From positions 261,990 to 313,559 of the forward strand of contig CAMPET010000009.1 in the NCBI GenBank assembly GCA_946803715.1: a stretch of 51,570 bases of DNA, read 5' to 3'. Position 1 is the first letter of the stretch. Each line of letters begins with the position of its first letter. The position numbers were made by a program, and so were the translations under genes. The notes under the pieces are model-generated. The model had not been told where the DNA came from and searched no databases. It saw only the letters and a program-made list of their open reading frames with translations. This stretch comes from Beroe ovata. Its lineage: Eukaryota > Ctenophora > Nuda > Beroida > Beroidae. Positions 34,401 through 46,020 of the stretch are shown one piece after another.

Positions 34401-37400
34401 CACTCCAAGAGATGCATATTGTGACGTTATTCTCGGATTACTGGGTTTCAAATAACACGAAAACATGGATTCAGTCATGTGGAACTCTTCCCTCAGCTGA
34501 TTGTGATTATTAAGGACGGACGAAAAAAATAACTACGGAGAATTTTCGAATCTGATTATTCTAGTAAAATTTTCCTAACAAGTAAAAATTTGTACGGCCA
34601 TTTCAAAGTAACAAGCACAGTCCAAGAGAGAAAGGTCTACATAATAGTGAAGTGCGACTCAGACCAAATCATGATTTGCAGCACACAGGCGAGTATGCTC
34701 ATGATCAAATATAAAAGATTTTAAACACCGCATATTAACTCGATCAGATTGACATTTAGAGATTTTTTAAAATTTTTTCTATCTCATTTTAACACGCTAC
34801 ATTTTGCTCATCTCATCTTATCGAATCTAGATTATCATAAGGAAGTTAAGAATGAATAACCTATTGACAGAGTTATTTTGAATGTATGAATTCAAATACA
34901 ATACACATTGTACATTTTCTCATGTAGTGTGAAGAACGATTTACTAGCTTTCTAAATCACATGGGCAAAACAAGCGTGATTTGCATATTGCTTAGTCACG
35001 TGGTTCAGTCACGTGTATGATCAGGACAATTATAACATACGTTCTGTACAATACCACCAAGGACAAATGTGTTCCAATGGGAACTAGGATCATTAATTAC
35101 GAGCCCACCTTCCGTAGAATGAAACATTGAAATGGAGAATGGAAAGAAAGAAGTTATAAATAACAGACTAAATTTCAGTTCGCTATTTCGGAGGAAATAT
35201 TTGTATTGAAATGATGAAATTCAAGTGGGAATCTATCTAAATATGTGGGCATAATATTACAAAGTGGCTAATGCTGAAATGCGCATCTTCATGTCTTCAT
35301 TGATTCCCAAGAACAGCATTAAGACATGACGACCATCTTTGTTAGTGGGACAATAACCGTTGCAAATGCGCACAATGAGATATTTTTTCCATGGCATTGA
35401 AACCCTAGCCAATAGTCATGGACCATGGTTTGAATTTGGTAGGGCCCATTACATTGTACTGTTTTTGGTTAAGGATCAAGCAAAGGAAGAATTCACCAAA
35501 ATAGATTGTTCAACAAAATCTCAAGTATCAAGAACACACTGCAAAAAGCTGAGTGGAGAACTGAGTGGAGAACTGCCTCACTGAAGATGAGTAAAAAGAG
35601 GAAAATGAACATGAAATTCGACTCTGGGTCAGTCATGAAATCCCGACACACAGCTGGGACCACCATAAGTTCCTGCCAAAAGAAGTTTAATCTAGGAATA
35701 AATATGCAGAGGCCCAGTCACTATTATATTCATGAAAAGTAGGGTGAGATAAGAGCACTCACCAGGCAGTGACTGTGGTAACGACCCAAGTAAGTGTACA
35801 AAAGCGTGTTTTTTGAAACATTAGCTGATATCCTGGCTCAATCATATTTCCAACTTATCTCTCTCACGCTAGTTTCCATTCATGACCAGAGAAAAGATAA
35901 TACATAAGCTCTCAGCTTTCACAGAATAACATATCCTCTCACGCGATGTGTTTGGTGAAAACACTCCGACTCGTAAATCGAAATGGCACAGATACACACC
36001 AAGTGTTGATGTGTGAACAGAACTAATCAACTGGTCTGGCCAATCAGTGTGCACACACATCTACACACTACACAGTAAATGCACATAAACCACATCACAA
36101 CATCACACGGTCTTGCAATGACGAGAGCCTATGTTTCAATAATGCTACAAAAAGGAGTTGTTTCCAACTTTATTACGATTAAAGATGGATCAGGACTGTT
36201 ATAATAGAGAATGTATGAATGGAGGACTGGACCACAAGAACAAGTTTCAAAACAACTGATACAAAGCTTTAGCTTCAATACAAGTATTGAAACGTGTGTC
36301 AAGTGTTTATAGTTTTACATGCGGCTCAAACATCCCTTTGTAGTCATCGATGAGCTGTTTATTGAGCATTATCACGAAAAGGGAACATACTATGACACCC
36401 AAAACACGACAAGAATGCAGCAAAAATAATCGTGTGTCGGCTGCCCTCTCTCTGGAAGACTATAATGTTAACTACTAGCTGTACTCACTGCGGCAGCTGC
36501 TAAAGTATCATGTATGCAAGTGTTGAAACGGAAGGAAAAAAGTACTCAACTCAAACATTTCATGAAAATAAGACCACATCATCACGTTTGTACATATGAT
36601 AGACATACAGTGCATGATATGCATGATATCGACTGCAAGTTTGCTGGGAACAAAGCAGTGTGATTAGGCTATCAACTTCTGTGACAGAGTGGTCTGCACA
36701 GAACATTGGACAATAATAAACTTCACGGAAAACCCTGCCAAGGAAAGTGATTTGGTCCACAGAATACAAAACCTGTGTTACAGATACCTAAGTAATTAGA
36801 TTAAATGTTCGTAGGAAGTCCAATTACAGGGTGCAATACGATAGGCAATTGAATCGAGAAATCTATACTATAGAAAACAGGCTCTTATAAGAAATAAGTG
36901 TTCAACATCAGGTTCGTTGGTCGAATTTGAAGTAGGAGATCAGATTTTAGATTTGCAACTCATCGTTTCATCACATGGAAATAAAAAGCCTGACAAAATA
37001 ATAGCTGGCATGAAAGTAGGTAGATACGATGATCATTGATCATACTGATGACACTGCCATATAGTCAGATGTAGGTACTATGGAAAGGGGCATTCACATG
37101 GGGTGTACCGCATAACTTCGTGTAGCTACCCCTTGCATTGTTTACTGTGGATGTATAGTACACACATGCAGTCTGCGAGTAATGCTCAGATCAATTATAA
37201 AGTTGTGTGTCTCTGTGTGAGTGTGTGTGTATATATGTGTGTGTGTGTGTATATACTGTATGTGCTTGTGTCTGTGTGAGCGTTTATTAAGTGTTTCTGA
37301 CAATTGTGACTTTGAGATGTCCAGTGTAGCTTCATCCATTAACAAATTACACGGGCGGAATAATTGACTACATTAGTTGTACACTACGCCTCACATTCCT

Positions 37401-38022
37401 GATGATTCTTATGTATTGTAAAGATAATATGTCCATGTGAAGCCAAATATTTCCTTGAAACCTCAATAAATTCAATGATCGTGAACGTGTGAACAAACAA
37501 TATGAGAAATGAGAATAATAAATAATAATAATAATAAACTTTCCAGTTTATTATAATAAATAATATAATAATTCCAGACAAGACGCCAAGCACAACGCTA
37601 TTATCAACCTCGATAGTATATCGAATATCGATTTTACACGATAGTAATATCTTGATGAATTTTTTTCAGAAATGATTCTAAAATTGATGTGAAGTGTATA
37701 CTTAGTTCCTTATCTGTTCTAGATGAATGAACTGCTGCATACTTGATACCACATACTATTATAAACACATAGATTTGATTCGAAGTTGAATTGTTTACCA
37801 TACAAAACGTAAAAGACGACTAGAGAGCTTTCTTGTAAAATCTAAATACTCACTATGAGTGGTCGGACGGGATTTATAAGATGAATCTCCCAGTACCCCT
37901 TATAATCTAGAAAGGTAAGATTGAGAGCATGGAATTAACCGTTACCATATAATATTGGAATGAGCCTTGATACCAACATCACAGGACTACATCTAGTGCT
38001 AGCAAGATGTAGACTAAGGTAG
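31476..38022. other. Long gene-poor stretch
   Basis: I found no convincing exon. It holds local tandem repeats: 'gaactctctaaggaattgtc' twice at 31839-31889; 'acctatgtgatt' three times at 32270-32305; TG-rich DNA 33748-33860; a 20-bp 'ctgtactgtatagctgtata' array at 33888-33960; 'aataacaacaaatgaac' twice at 34322-34357; a TG repeat 37203-37262; and ATA/ATT-rich DNA 37518-37570. 33000-33035 reads 'agggtgtgccaaaataaagg', a possible transposon end, unconfirmed. Confidence 0.6.
33888..33961. repeat. 20-bp tandem repeat array
   Basis: Between three and four units of CTGTACTGTATAGCTGTATA with few mismatches, next to a TG-rich microsatellite. Confidence 0.9.
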
Positions 38023-38641
38023 GTTATGGAACTGCTGACCCAACGAGTGCCGAAGGCACGAGTTATGTCAGTAGTTCTATAACATGCTTATGGTACGGCA
38101 CTAATTGACTCTCATAGCTACATTTTCCGACCAAGATTTTCAAAATTGGTGGTTACTAACCGTGTCAAATTGGCAAATAACTGAAAATTTCACGCCTTCA
38201 AAGTGTTCATTGTCCAATGAGCGTCGCGGAATGTGACATGCAGCGTGACTGATACGTTTGGTCATGTGACTAAATGCTTTGATGTAATTGGCTATGGACG
38301 AAGGGAGGGAGCTAAATCCGGTTTGCCAACTTATGGAAAACTGTATTTCATAAGTTGGCAGACCGGTTTTAAGATCATGACTTCTTCACTGAACTGTATT
38401 CCATGAGTATAGATTACAAGCAAAGATTCCATGGACTTGATACTTGATTAGATTTTGGTTTGAATAATTTCCTTGACTCAGTGCCGGATATAGCAACTTT
38501 GATTGTGATTCCGGAAACCGGTTTAGATCTCAATCATACATAGCAGCTCTGATTAGCTATGAGCTATCACGTGACTGCTACCTCGTGACTGCGTCACTCG
38601 GTTACCACGAGTGCAGACACTTCGGTGCCGTACCATAATGA
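38023..38641. mobile_element. Inverted-repeat element with internal hairpins
   Basis: TTATGGTACGGCAC at 38088-38101 is mirrored by GTGCCGTACCATAA at 38625-38638. Just outside the left end is a hairpin (GTTATGGAACTGCTGAC / GTCAGTAGTTCTATAAC). Inside, CCGGTTTGCCAACTTATG pairs with CATAAGTTGGCAGACCGG (38318-38368). No protein frame. A possible foldback MITE; the boundary is uncertain. Confidence 0.6.
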
Positions 38642-38662
38642 GAGATTACATAACAGGCCTAN

Positions 38663-38684
38663 ACACACACACACACACACACAC
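38663..38684. repeat. (AC)n after a single-N join
   Basis: AC repeat starting right after the N at 38662. Confidence 0.95.
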
Positions 38685-38689
38685 TCTGC

Positions 38690-39776
38690 TGAAATAAATA
38701 AGCTTAAGGTCTCTTGGTGTAACTCTGATCATGACAGAAATGCATGAAGATGAAATGTTGTAAGAGTCTATGACCTATGTCCTATTAAAGGCTATTGAGA
38801 GCTTTGTTTGGTAACCATACTATTCTGAAAGAAAACTCCTGCTAACAGCAACCGATATACTGAGTAAGAAGGTGATAGACCACAAACTAATTGATGTTAG
38901 CAACAGAATGATATTGCTAAAAGTTCTCAAATCATCTGGTTACACAATATGCAGCAACAACAAGCATGATTTGTTCACAATTGTAAATTTTTCGAAGAGC
39001 ATTGCATGATGTTTTGATTGACTGTAATCTGTCCTCTCAGCTACACAAGTACCTATATTGCACACAAATGCACAAATAGCAAGCAGATAGCTGAATCACA
39101 AAGTCAAGAATGTAAACAAGCCTTCATTTTGAGCAACAATATCCAACTTGCTGCAACAAAGACAAAACAAATCCCACATAACAAGTGGATGAGCACCCTT
39201 GTGCGATATACTGGTCATTGGCCCTGAGGTCAGCTTCACAGATAATCAAGTCTGCACAGGACTTCATTGGCTAAGGGGACATGACCTGAGAGAACCTGAG
39301 AGAACCAGACCATCTGGTGGCACTTTAAACTGGCAACAAAAATGAAAAACTGGTCATGTGCCATTTTGATCTTCTTTAAGCTTTTTCTTACATCATGCCA
39401 GCGATATACTTCATGAAAAGATATATTTCAGAAAAGAAAGATTCTTTTGAGACATCAATCTGCCAGCAATATATAGCAATGCCAGCAATATATTATTATA
39501 ATTAATAATTATTGTTAAATCAGTCAATTTACATTACTAAACTGAAAAGCTGCCAGGAACATGGATCAAACTGATCAAAACCCAAGTCATATGAGATAAA
39601 AAAGGGGTGGATGAGGGGAATATGAATATGAAAAGTATATCACCCAAAATCTAGATGAAAACATAGTGACAGAAACCATCAATACTATTAGCTGTCTTAT
39701 TCAGTTTCTGGAATCTTATAGAGTTCCATTATTAAAGATGATGGAAAGTCTGTGAGGGTCTTTGAGATGATTCCAT
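38690..39776. other. Intergenic, no supported gene
   Basis: AT-rich sequence with short plus-strand frames only (for example 39018-39227). 'gccagcaatata' repeats near 39462-39495. Confidence 0.6.
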
Positions 39777-39893
39777 GATGTCATGATGAATACAAGTGAT
39801 TGAAACTCAAGAGGTATGACATGACAGTGACACATTGATCATGAATCGAACCTTACATACTCCACTGATCAACAGTCTCGGAATTAAAAATAT
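39777..39893. repeat. Dispersed repeat, copy 2 (first copy at 14.3 kb)
   Basis: Same orientation and order as 14281-14390, with 'gacagtgacacattgatcatgaatc' against 'gacacattgatcataaatc'. Confidence 0.75.
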
Positions 39894-40307
39894 CAGGGTT
39901 TTACCTTATCCTATGTTCTATTTCTACATTTGAGAGGCTAATACTCCAAATTCGGCATTAATTGGAATGATTGTAATATTCCACATCATTAGCTAATTGA
40001 TGATATACACACATACCCATGTCACTGTCTTGTCAGTTGACAGCGATAATAATGATAGACTAAATTGATTAACTTTTCAGCCACGCAAAGTTTTTGAGTG
40101 CGTATTATCACGGCATGTGTTGACAGTAAAAAATAAATTAAAGGATTTAACCATCACGATTCTCTAAAACACTGAAAACCAAACATTGAAAACGCCACGT
40201 TTATACTTAGGTGTTCAGTAATCATGAACCCAAGAATGAATTCAAAAATACGATCATATTTGGAGTCTTCATTGTAAAATTGCCGCTACCCTTGCTTTGT
40301 CAGATGT

Positions 40308-40540
40308 TATCTGACCTGTTTCTCGCGCACGGCGCGCGCGCCTTCATCAAAGGCCAAAGCACTGTTTTTTGCGCACGCCGCGTGCAAAAAACAATGGACA
40401 AATAAAATTCGGCAAAAACCGCTGTCAAGAATTTCGCTTTGCGCGCGCGCGGCTTGCATCATGTCAGCGGGACCTATCTATAGAGTATAGCATCGCGTGA
40501 CAAGCGTGCGCCTTCATCGAAGGCCGAAACAGGGGCATCC
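40308..40540. repeat. CpG-rich palindromic repeat cluster
   Basis: 'cagatgttatctgacctgtttctcgcgca' is the reverse complement type of the boundary at 7129 and 14945. Then come 'gcgcgcgcgccttcatcaaaggcc' and 'gtgcgccttcatcgaaggcc', and a segment around 40441-40495 like 7183-7250. Confidence 0.75.
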
Positions 40541-40743
40541 GGCATACCAGACAAGATAGATAAATAAAAGTGTTCCGTTTGTATTGAATGACGTAACAAG
40601 CAGGAATTCAAATGCAGCTGGCACTTTTTTGATATGATGTCCGCTTTTTTGATTAATGTCTGCTTTTATAATGAAAAAGTTGACATCCGCTTTTGAGAAT
40701 CAAACTTTCTTCAGACTGCCCATGTTTTAAATCATTATTAGTA

Positions 40744-40884
40744 GCAGGACTTGCTGCCTCTGGCCTCTGTTATTCTGAAAGGGCTATCCTATCTCCAAGG
40801 TTACAATGCAATGTTAGTGCAATGGTGGTCATTTCTGTTGAAGTGTTAATGGTAATCGTCTCCGATCTTCCTTTGTGATGTCTA
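40744..40884. repeat. Dispersed repeat, copy 2 (first copy at 0.3 kb)
   Basis: Matches 333-482 in order and orientation over ~140 bp. After it, 'gtggtgtca' or 'gtgatgtca' recurs at ~45-60-bp intervals to 41015. Confidence 0.85.
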
Positions 40885-42061
40885 GATGCTTTCCATTCTC
40901 AAGTGATGTCAGACGTGTGGTGTTTTACATTCTCCCCGTTTTCGAGTGGTGTCAAGCATCATGGGCACAAACATTCCAATCAGCATGCTTGATTGGGTCC
41001 TAAGTGGTGTCAGATCTTGAGACCTGTAGTTTATAAGGAAAACCAGACAGACATGCTTATATTCATCTATAATATAAAGGAAGAAGGCACTTATAGGAAA
41101 GTGGTTCCGCTGTATATGAATAACTCAACCAAATGGCGTTGGAGAGTCGGGATTTTTTGCAAGGTGGTAGATAGATAAATTCCGCTGTCGAACATCATTT
41201 CGGATTTTTGATTTAGGTCTTAGATTTTTTGTAATCGGCGTTCAAAGTTGGGAAAAGGGTTGCGAAAAACGACTATGCGATATAGGAGGAATAAGCGTTG
41301 CTAGGCGACGTAAGAGTTGCACGTGCATGTTTATTGAAATTGCGCGCGTGCTTCACTGCTGTTGTATGTCATTATTTTGTTCCTTTGTTTTAAGACGTTT
41401 CAATTCTAATGCATACGCATTTAACTTTCCAAATTCACTCAGTATTCGAAATCGAGTGTAGCACGCCCATTTGACGGGTGTTCTAGTATATATATATGAG
41501 GACGAATTATAATATCAAAGAATTTTGGTTTCTTAAAAAACTCAAAAAGATGGACAAGTCCATGCACTGCATGACATAACACAGTATACATGGGCTAGAG
41601 CTTAGGCCTGAAGATTGATAGTTTATAAGTGAAAAGACTGTATCATGTCATGTATAGGCAAATTGAATGGGAACATAAGCTGCCATAAATGGGGTCCACC
41701 ATGAATGCACCTCAATTTGGCATATTTTTATGGCCCTGATCACTTTGTTTACTCACTATTAAGAAGTTCAATGCCAGACCCATATTGTTACAACTACCAT
41801 GTTTAATATAAGATTGATATTCTGCTAAGATGTTTTACTTGCCATTTTGATAGCAGCTGCTAAAATGAAGGAAAGAATCAATTGATGAGAGGAAGATGAT
41901 AGCATGATAGCTGTAACAATGCTCCTTCTTCATAGAGTATGATACCCTTCATTCTCCTTCTCTCTTTCCTGCCATCAGGTACTCATGAAAGTCTTTCCTG
42001 TTAATGTTGTTTGATCAACAGTGGTCAATGGTATCTGAATAGCTTAATAAATGACTTTCAG
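40885..42061. other. Intergenic or upstream intron, no supported exon
   Basis: Contains a GC-rich patch at 41340 and a TA run near 41490. Upstream exons of the membrane protein at 42062 should lie here or further left, but I could not pick them. Confidence 0.5.
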
Positions 42062-43066
42062 AATGCAGAATATTAGATGTAAAGGGCCCAAGAATCAGTG
42101 ATGTAACAACCATTGTAAGTTAAAATACTTTCAGTTATTGTATTCATGGTAATTATGTTGCATAAATCTCAAAATGTTTCTCATTACACCCATGACTAAA
42201 TAAAATAATGCCCAGGTTTTCAATTCTCAAACAAATCCATCTGATGCAAAGGCTACAATTGCCTCTCTGCTCAGTATACCAGCTTCAAAAGTTATTTTCT
42301 CTAATGTTAAAGATGTAAGTTGAATGATCTTTTTGTTAATTAATTTTTTAAACTTATCAACACTTCTTGTTTCATTCCTCATTGGTTAATTAATTAATTT
42401 AATCATAAATTGCTTTAATCACATTTCTTCAATACAGGGCAAGGGAAACACTGAAGTAACATTTTCATTGGATCCATCTGTGGATATGTCAACTGCTGCA
42501 ATCATCACTTCACTATCTGCATCACCTCTTCTTACTGTTTCCCCACAACCTCATGTTAGAATTGTTCATCTTTCAATTGAGTTGATTTTAACCAAGTTTC
42601 CTCCTGGGATAACTATTATCTCTCAAACATCTTTGGTGTGTATGAGGTGTGGATGAGTGAAAAATATTTGTAATCATTATCTTTATATCAGGTTGACTTA
42701 TCTGAGGAGTCTCCATCAAAGGACAACTTTTGGCAGAGCACGTGGTTCGTTGTATCAGCTGCTATTATAGCTGGTAAGCTCCCCGACTCATCAATTTTGG
42801 AGCGAACCTGTATCTCCTAGAATCCCATTATATTATTTACCCATTATATGATATCCCATTAGGTATATTATATCCCATTATATTATATACGTCATACGTC
42901 ATAGTTTATTTGATACACTGCATTTTCAGGAGTGCTACTGTTTCTTGTCATGGTCCCTCCTCTATACATCTGTCTGAAGAAAAGGAAAGGGAGTGAGAAT
43001 GAAAGTATAGACAGTCAGACAACAAAAAGATATGACACCATGGGTTCACTAGGTAGTGCAGAATAA
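42062..43066 (+). CDS. 3' exons of a type I membrane protein, family unknown
   Basis: Five consecutive exons fit in phase: 42062-42114, 42216-42314, 42438-42635, 42692-42773 and 42930-43066 (stop TAA, overlapping an AATAAA). The peptide has an extracellular part of repeating beta/alpha character: ATIASLLSIPASKVIFSNV then TEVTFSLDPS, and later IIISQTSLV-type strands. The block 'A..LL.IPASKV.F..V' is common in large secreted or surface proteins of invertebrates. A membrane span follows (WFVVSAAIIAGVLLFLVMVP), then CLKKRKG and a short cytosolic tail ending GSLGSAE. The 5' end is missing, so the total size and ligand are unknown. Confidence 0.72.
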
Positions 43067-43428
43067 AGCTTGGTTAACATGGTATTTCATCCTGATTGTC
43101 AGACATCAATGTTTCTGTGATATCCACTGTTTCTATGTATAGACTCTTGGTGGTAAGAGGTGGACGAATTTTGTATTACCGGAGCATGAAATTTTTCACG
43201 ACAGATCCAATAGATCATGAATTGCCCATGCATTCTGTTCACTATAGGTTCATCTAGATATGGAGAGCTGTAATGCACAGTTCCCGTTTATGTATAGAAC
43301 TATAGTATTGTATAACATCTACCTATAGCTTCCCTACCACTCCCATATATTAGTGCTACTCTATACCTATCATGCTGACGTTAGTTCATGATCTTTATAT
43401 AGCTTTCAGTACACTCCCTTCCCTATAA

Positions 43429-43665
43429 ATGCAGCTGTTGTATCAGCTGATACAAACAGCATCCGGGTCCTTATTATTGCGTCATGTTATAAATCTGTAT
43501 TTATCATATATTGAGGAATTATTGAACTTTGATGTCCAAGGTTCATATACAAAACTTAATAAGGTGACCAAGTTCTTTAAGAGAGTCTCACATGAGACGA
43601 ATTATCGTCAACTTGTGCAAACAGTCCAAATATGGATGAACCTAGATAACATTATCATGAATTAG
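43429..43665 (+). CDS. Candidate exon of unknown gene
   Basis: Open frame with a plausible acceptor at its start (ataaatgcag). It reads as a globular helical segment: LLYQLIQTASGSLLLRHVI, then FFKRVSHETNYRQLVQTVQI, ending in a stop. Composition looks coding; no family recognised, and no partner exon is certain. It could be a terminal exon or an old repeat. Confidence 0.35.
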   Translation: MQLLYQLIQTASGSLLLRHVINLYLSYIEELLNFDVQGSYTKLNKVTKFFKRVSHETNYRQLVQTVQIWMNLDNIIMN

Positions 43666-43899
43666 TTTTTGTTATATTATGGCGTACAAATTGGTTATGA
43701 AATGCTGTCGTACCAAATAAAAAGCATTCGAATGTAGGTACTAGGTATATGACGTGTGTAGTTGGTGCGAAATCGAATAATCCTCTATTCTGATCCTTTG
43801 ACCCAAAGTGTTCCATTAGTGGAAGGATTTTTCCCCAGTGGCATTATTTTAAAAAGTGGCTGGGAATGGGAACTTGGGAAATAATTTTGGCTGGTTATT

Positions 43900-43970
43900 T
43901 TGCTCGCTCCGCCTCACTCCGCCTCGCTTCGCGAGGCTCCGTTTGGCTCCGCTCGCGGTAAAAACGTCCA
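43900..43970. repeat. GC-rich foldback with CTCCG/CGGAG units
   Basis: 'gctcgctccgcctcactccgcc' then 'cgcttcgcgaggctccgtttggctccgctcgcgg'. Self-complementary around 'cttcgcgag'; resembles the loop of the hairpin near 19440. Confidence 0.6.
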
Positions 43971-44104
43971 GCACCCGGTCCCTTAATGGAGCCTTTGCAT
44001 CTTCATCAATGTTTTTACGGTGGCCGCGAACACCATTGCAAAAGGATGGCCGCGCCCCAATGGCGTCTGTTTTACACAATATTTCGTTTTTCATCTCGTG
44101 TATN

Positions 44105-44127
44105 GTGTGTGTGTGTGTGTGTGCGTG
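44105..44127. repeat. GT microsatellite after a single-N join
   Basis: GT repeat immediately right of the N at 44104. Confidence 0.95.
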
Positions 44128-44163
44128 TTTCCCATGATGATCTAACCCCCTTCTTCTCATTAG

Positions 44164-44282
44164 GTCGTGACGGGAGCATCCAATCAAGGAGGAAGCTTGC
44201 ACCCAGTACCCTGACACTCTCCGATCTTACACAGCCCAGCACAGAGTCCTCAGACAGTGACACCTCCCCTCCCGGGTATATT
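44164..44282 (+). CDS. Candidate Ser/Thr-rich exon
   Basis: Acceptor 'cttctcattag' then GRDGSIQSRRKLAPSTLTLS and a Ser/Asp-rich stretch (SSDSDTSPPG), with a possible donor GTAAAC at 44283. It looks like a phosphorylated cytosolic linker. A second coding-like piece, 44656-44805, ends HTPVKSPPSLDFSSG and a stop, and could be a later exon of the same gene. No family recognised. Confidence 0.4.
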
Positions 44283-45304
44283 GTAAACACAAGGAAATGT
44301 TTTATTTGCGGCCATTCACGCAATCTCGTTTGCAAATATCTGCTTTTCAATTGATTCAAAGAAATTAATTTGATAGTAAGGCTGATCGACGACACCGGTT
44401 TTTATTTTAATTAATCATGCCAATTCTGCAAATAATTTGGAGAAGTATTAATTAATTATGTGGGGAGTAAATTATATCTTCCAAAGATTTTAATTAATTC
44501 CTTTCACATTGTAACATAATGATAGTGTGTTCCGGTGTGTTTGGACAGCAATCCCCCTGCCGCTACCTATACATTGTATACATGTTATATGTTTACATGT
44601 AGGTACTTGGTATAAAATGTATGGTACATTGTATGTATACTTGTACGCATGAAACCGAGCATGCAGTTGGGATTTCACTCTTGCACCAAACCACCGCTCA
44701 TACTCTCATGCTTCCCACAACCTGTACGATCACGCATACTCCTGTGAAATCACCCCCTAGTCTCGATTTTTCCTCTGGTAGCAACAACGCAATATATACA
44801 TGAAAATCAATGGAGCACACTGACCCCCCAGAAATTTATCCTCGAGAGATATGACGCTTAAGAGAGTGTTCCTTCCTTTATTTTCCGGCGAATCCAAATT
44901 TGGAGGTATTTCTGAGCTGATCATCGAAAATCGCAGAAACTTTCATCATATCCCTTCGGTAGAAACCATTGGAAGAAACCATTGTTGTTTGCACGAAAAT
45001 CGGACAAAAATTTCTTCTCTACATTCCTCAGAATAGGGTTGATCGTTCTTCTAATTTGTGTGTACTGCTTGTTTTGCATGTGTTTTTGTTGATCGGATAT
45101 TCAACTGAAGACTTGACGGTGTGGCAATTTGTACACGTGAAGATGAGAGCATTCTTTCTCCTCTCCCAACTTTTTTCCAAAATTACTGGCACGCCTTCAT
45201 ACATAAGTGACTTGCTTCTTATAACCTGTTCATGAAGAAACACAAAAACACAAAGTAAAGACAGACATACAGACACAGACACAGACAGGTATACAAATTA
45301 CAAA

Positions 45305-45384
45305 AACACACACACACACACACGCACAAACACACGCACAAACACACAGACACACACACACACGCACAAACACACTTACACACA
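45305..45384. repeat. (AC)n microsatellite
   Basis: AC with interspersed GCAC/AAAC units. The rest of 44810-46020 shows no gene. Confidence 0.95.
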
Positions 45385-45412
45385 GAAGACCATGCCAAAT
45401 GTTATAATATTC

Positions 45413-45435
45413 ATCACTGATGAATCATCAGTGAT
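45413..45435. repeat. 23-bp palindrome
   Basis: ATCACTGATGA-A-TCATCAGTGAT, perfect arms of 11 bp about one base. Upstream of the LDLa receptor by ~600 bp. Confidence 0.95.
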
Positions 45436-46020
45436 TAACCAATTATAAGGCGTGACACAAGATATTATCAAACTCTATGGAATAATTACAACTATCAGGA
45501 TGGGATGTATTCCAAGATATTTTTATTTTTAGATCCATGGCGATTGGCGGATCAAGAAAACAATTTTGTGGTAGTTTAGTGAGAAAAAAGTGAGATTCAT
45601 CAATCATCGTCATGGCCATATGATGAACTGGGTGGTGTTAAGAATTAATGTCGAATCTTGAATTGGTCTTTCAGCAAAATATCTCAATAGCAAAATAGCT
45701 CAATAGCTCCTTACCTCGGTCGAGCATGATAATATGGTCACTGAATTATATCAATGAAGAAGCTAAAAATATGTTCACAAAGCACCCAGCTCCAAATGAT
45801 AACTGATAAGTAATTCTCGACTCGATGGTTCCTTGAAATAGTGAACTCAATAATAAGCTCTAAAAAGCATTCATTTCTCAGAATGGGAAGAATAAGAATG
45901 GAGATATATTCTTTTGTCATCCAACGTAACTGAAACCATGCTTCCATGAGAACAAAATTATGAGTCGTAGATAATTTTTCTTTCGTGTATCACGTGATTC
46001 TTTCAAAGCATCCCTTCTAA

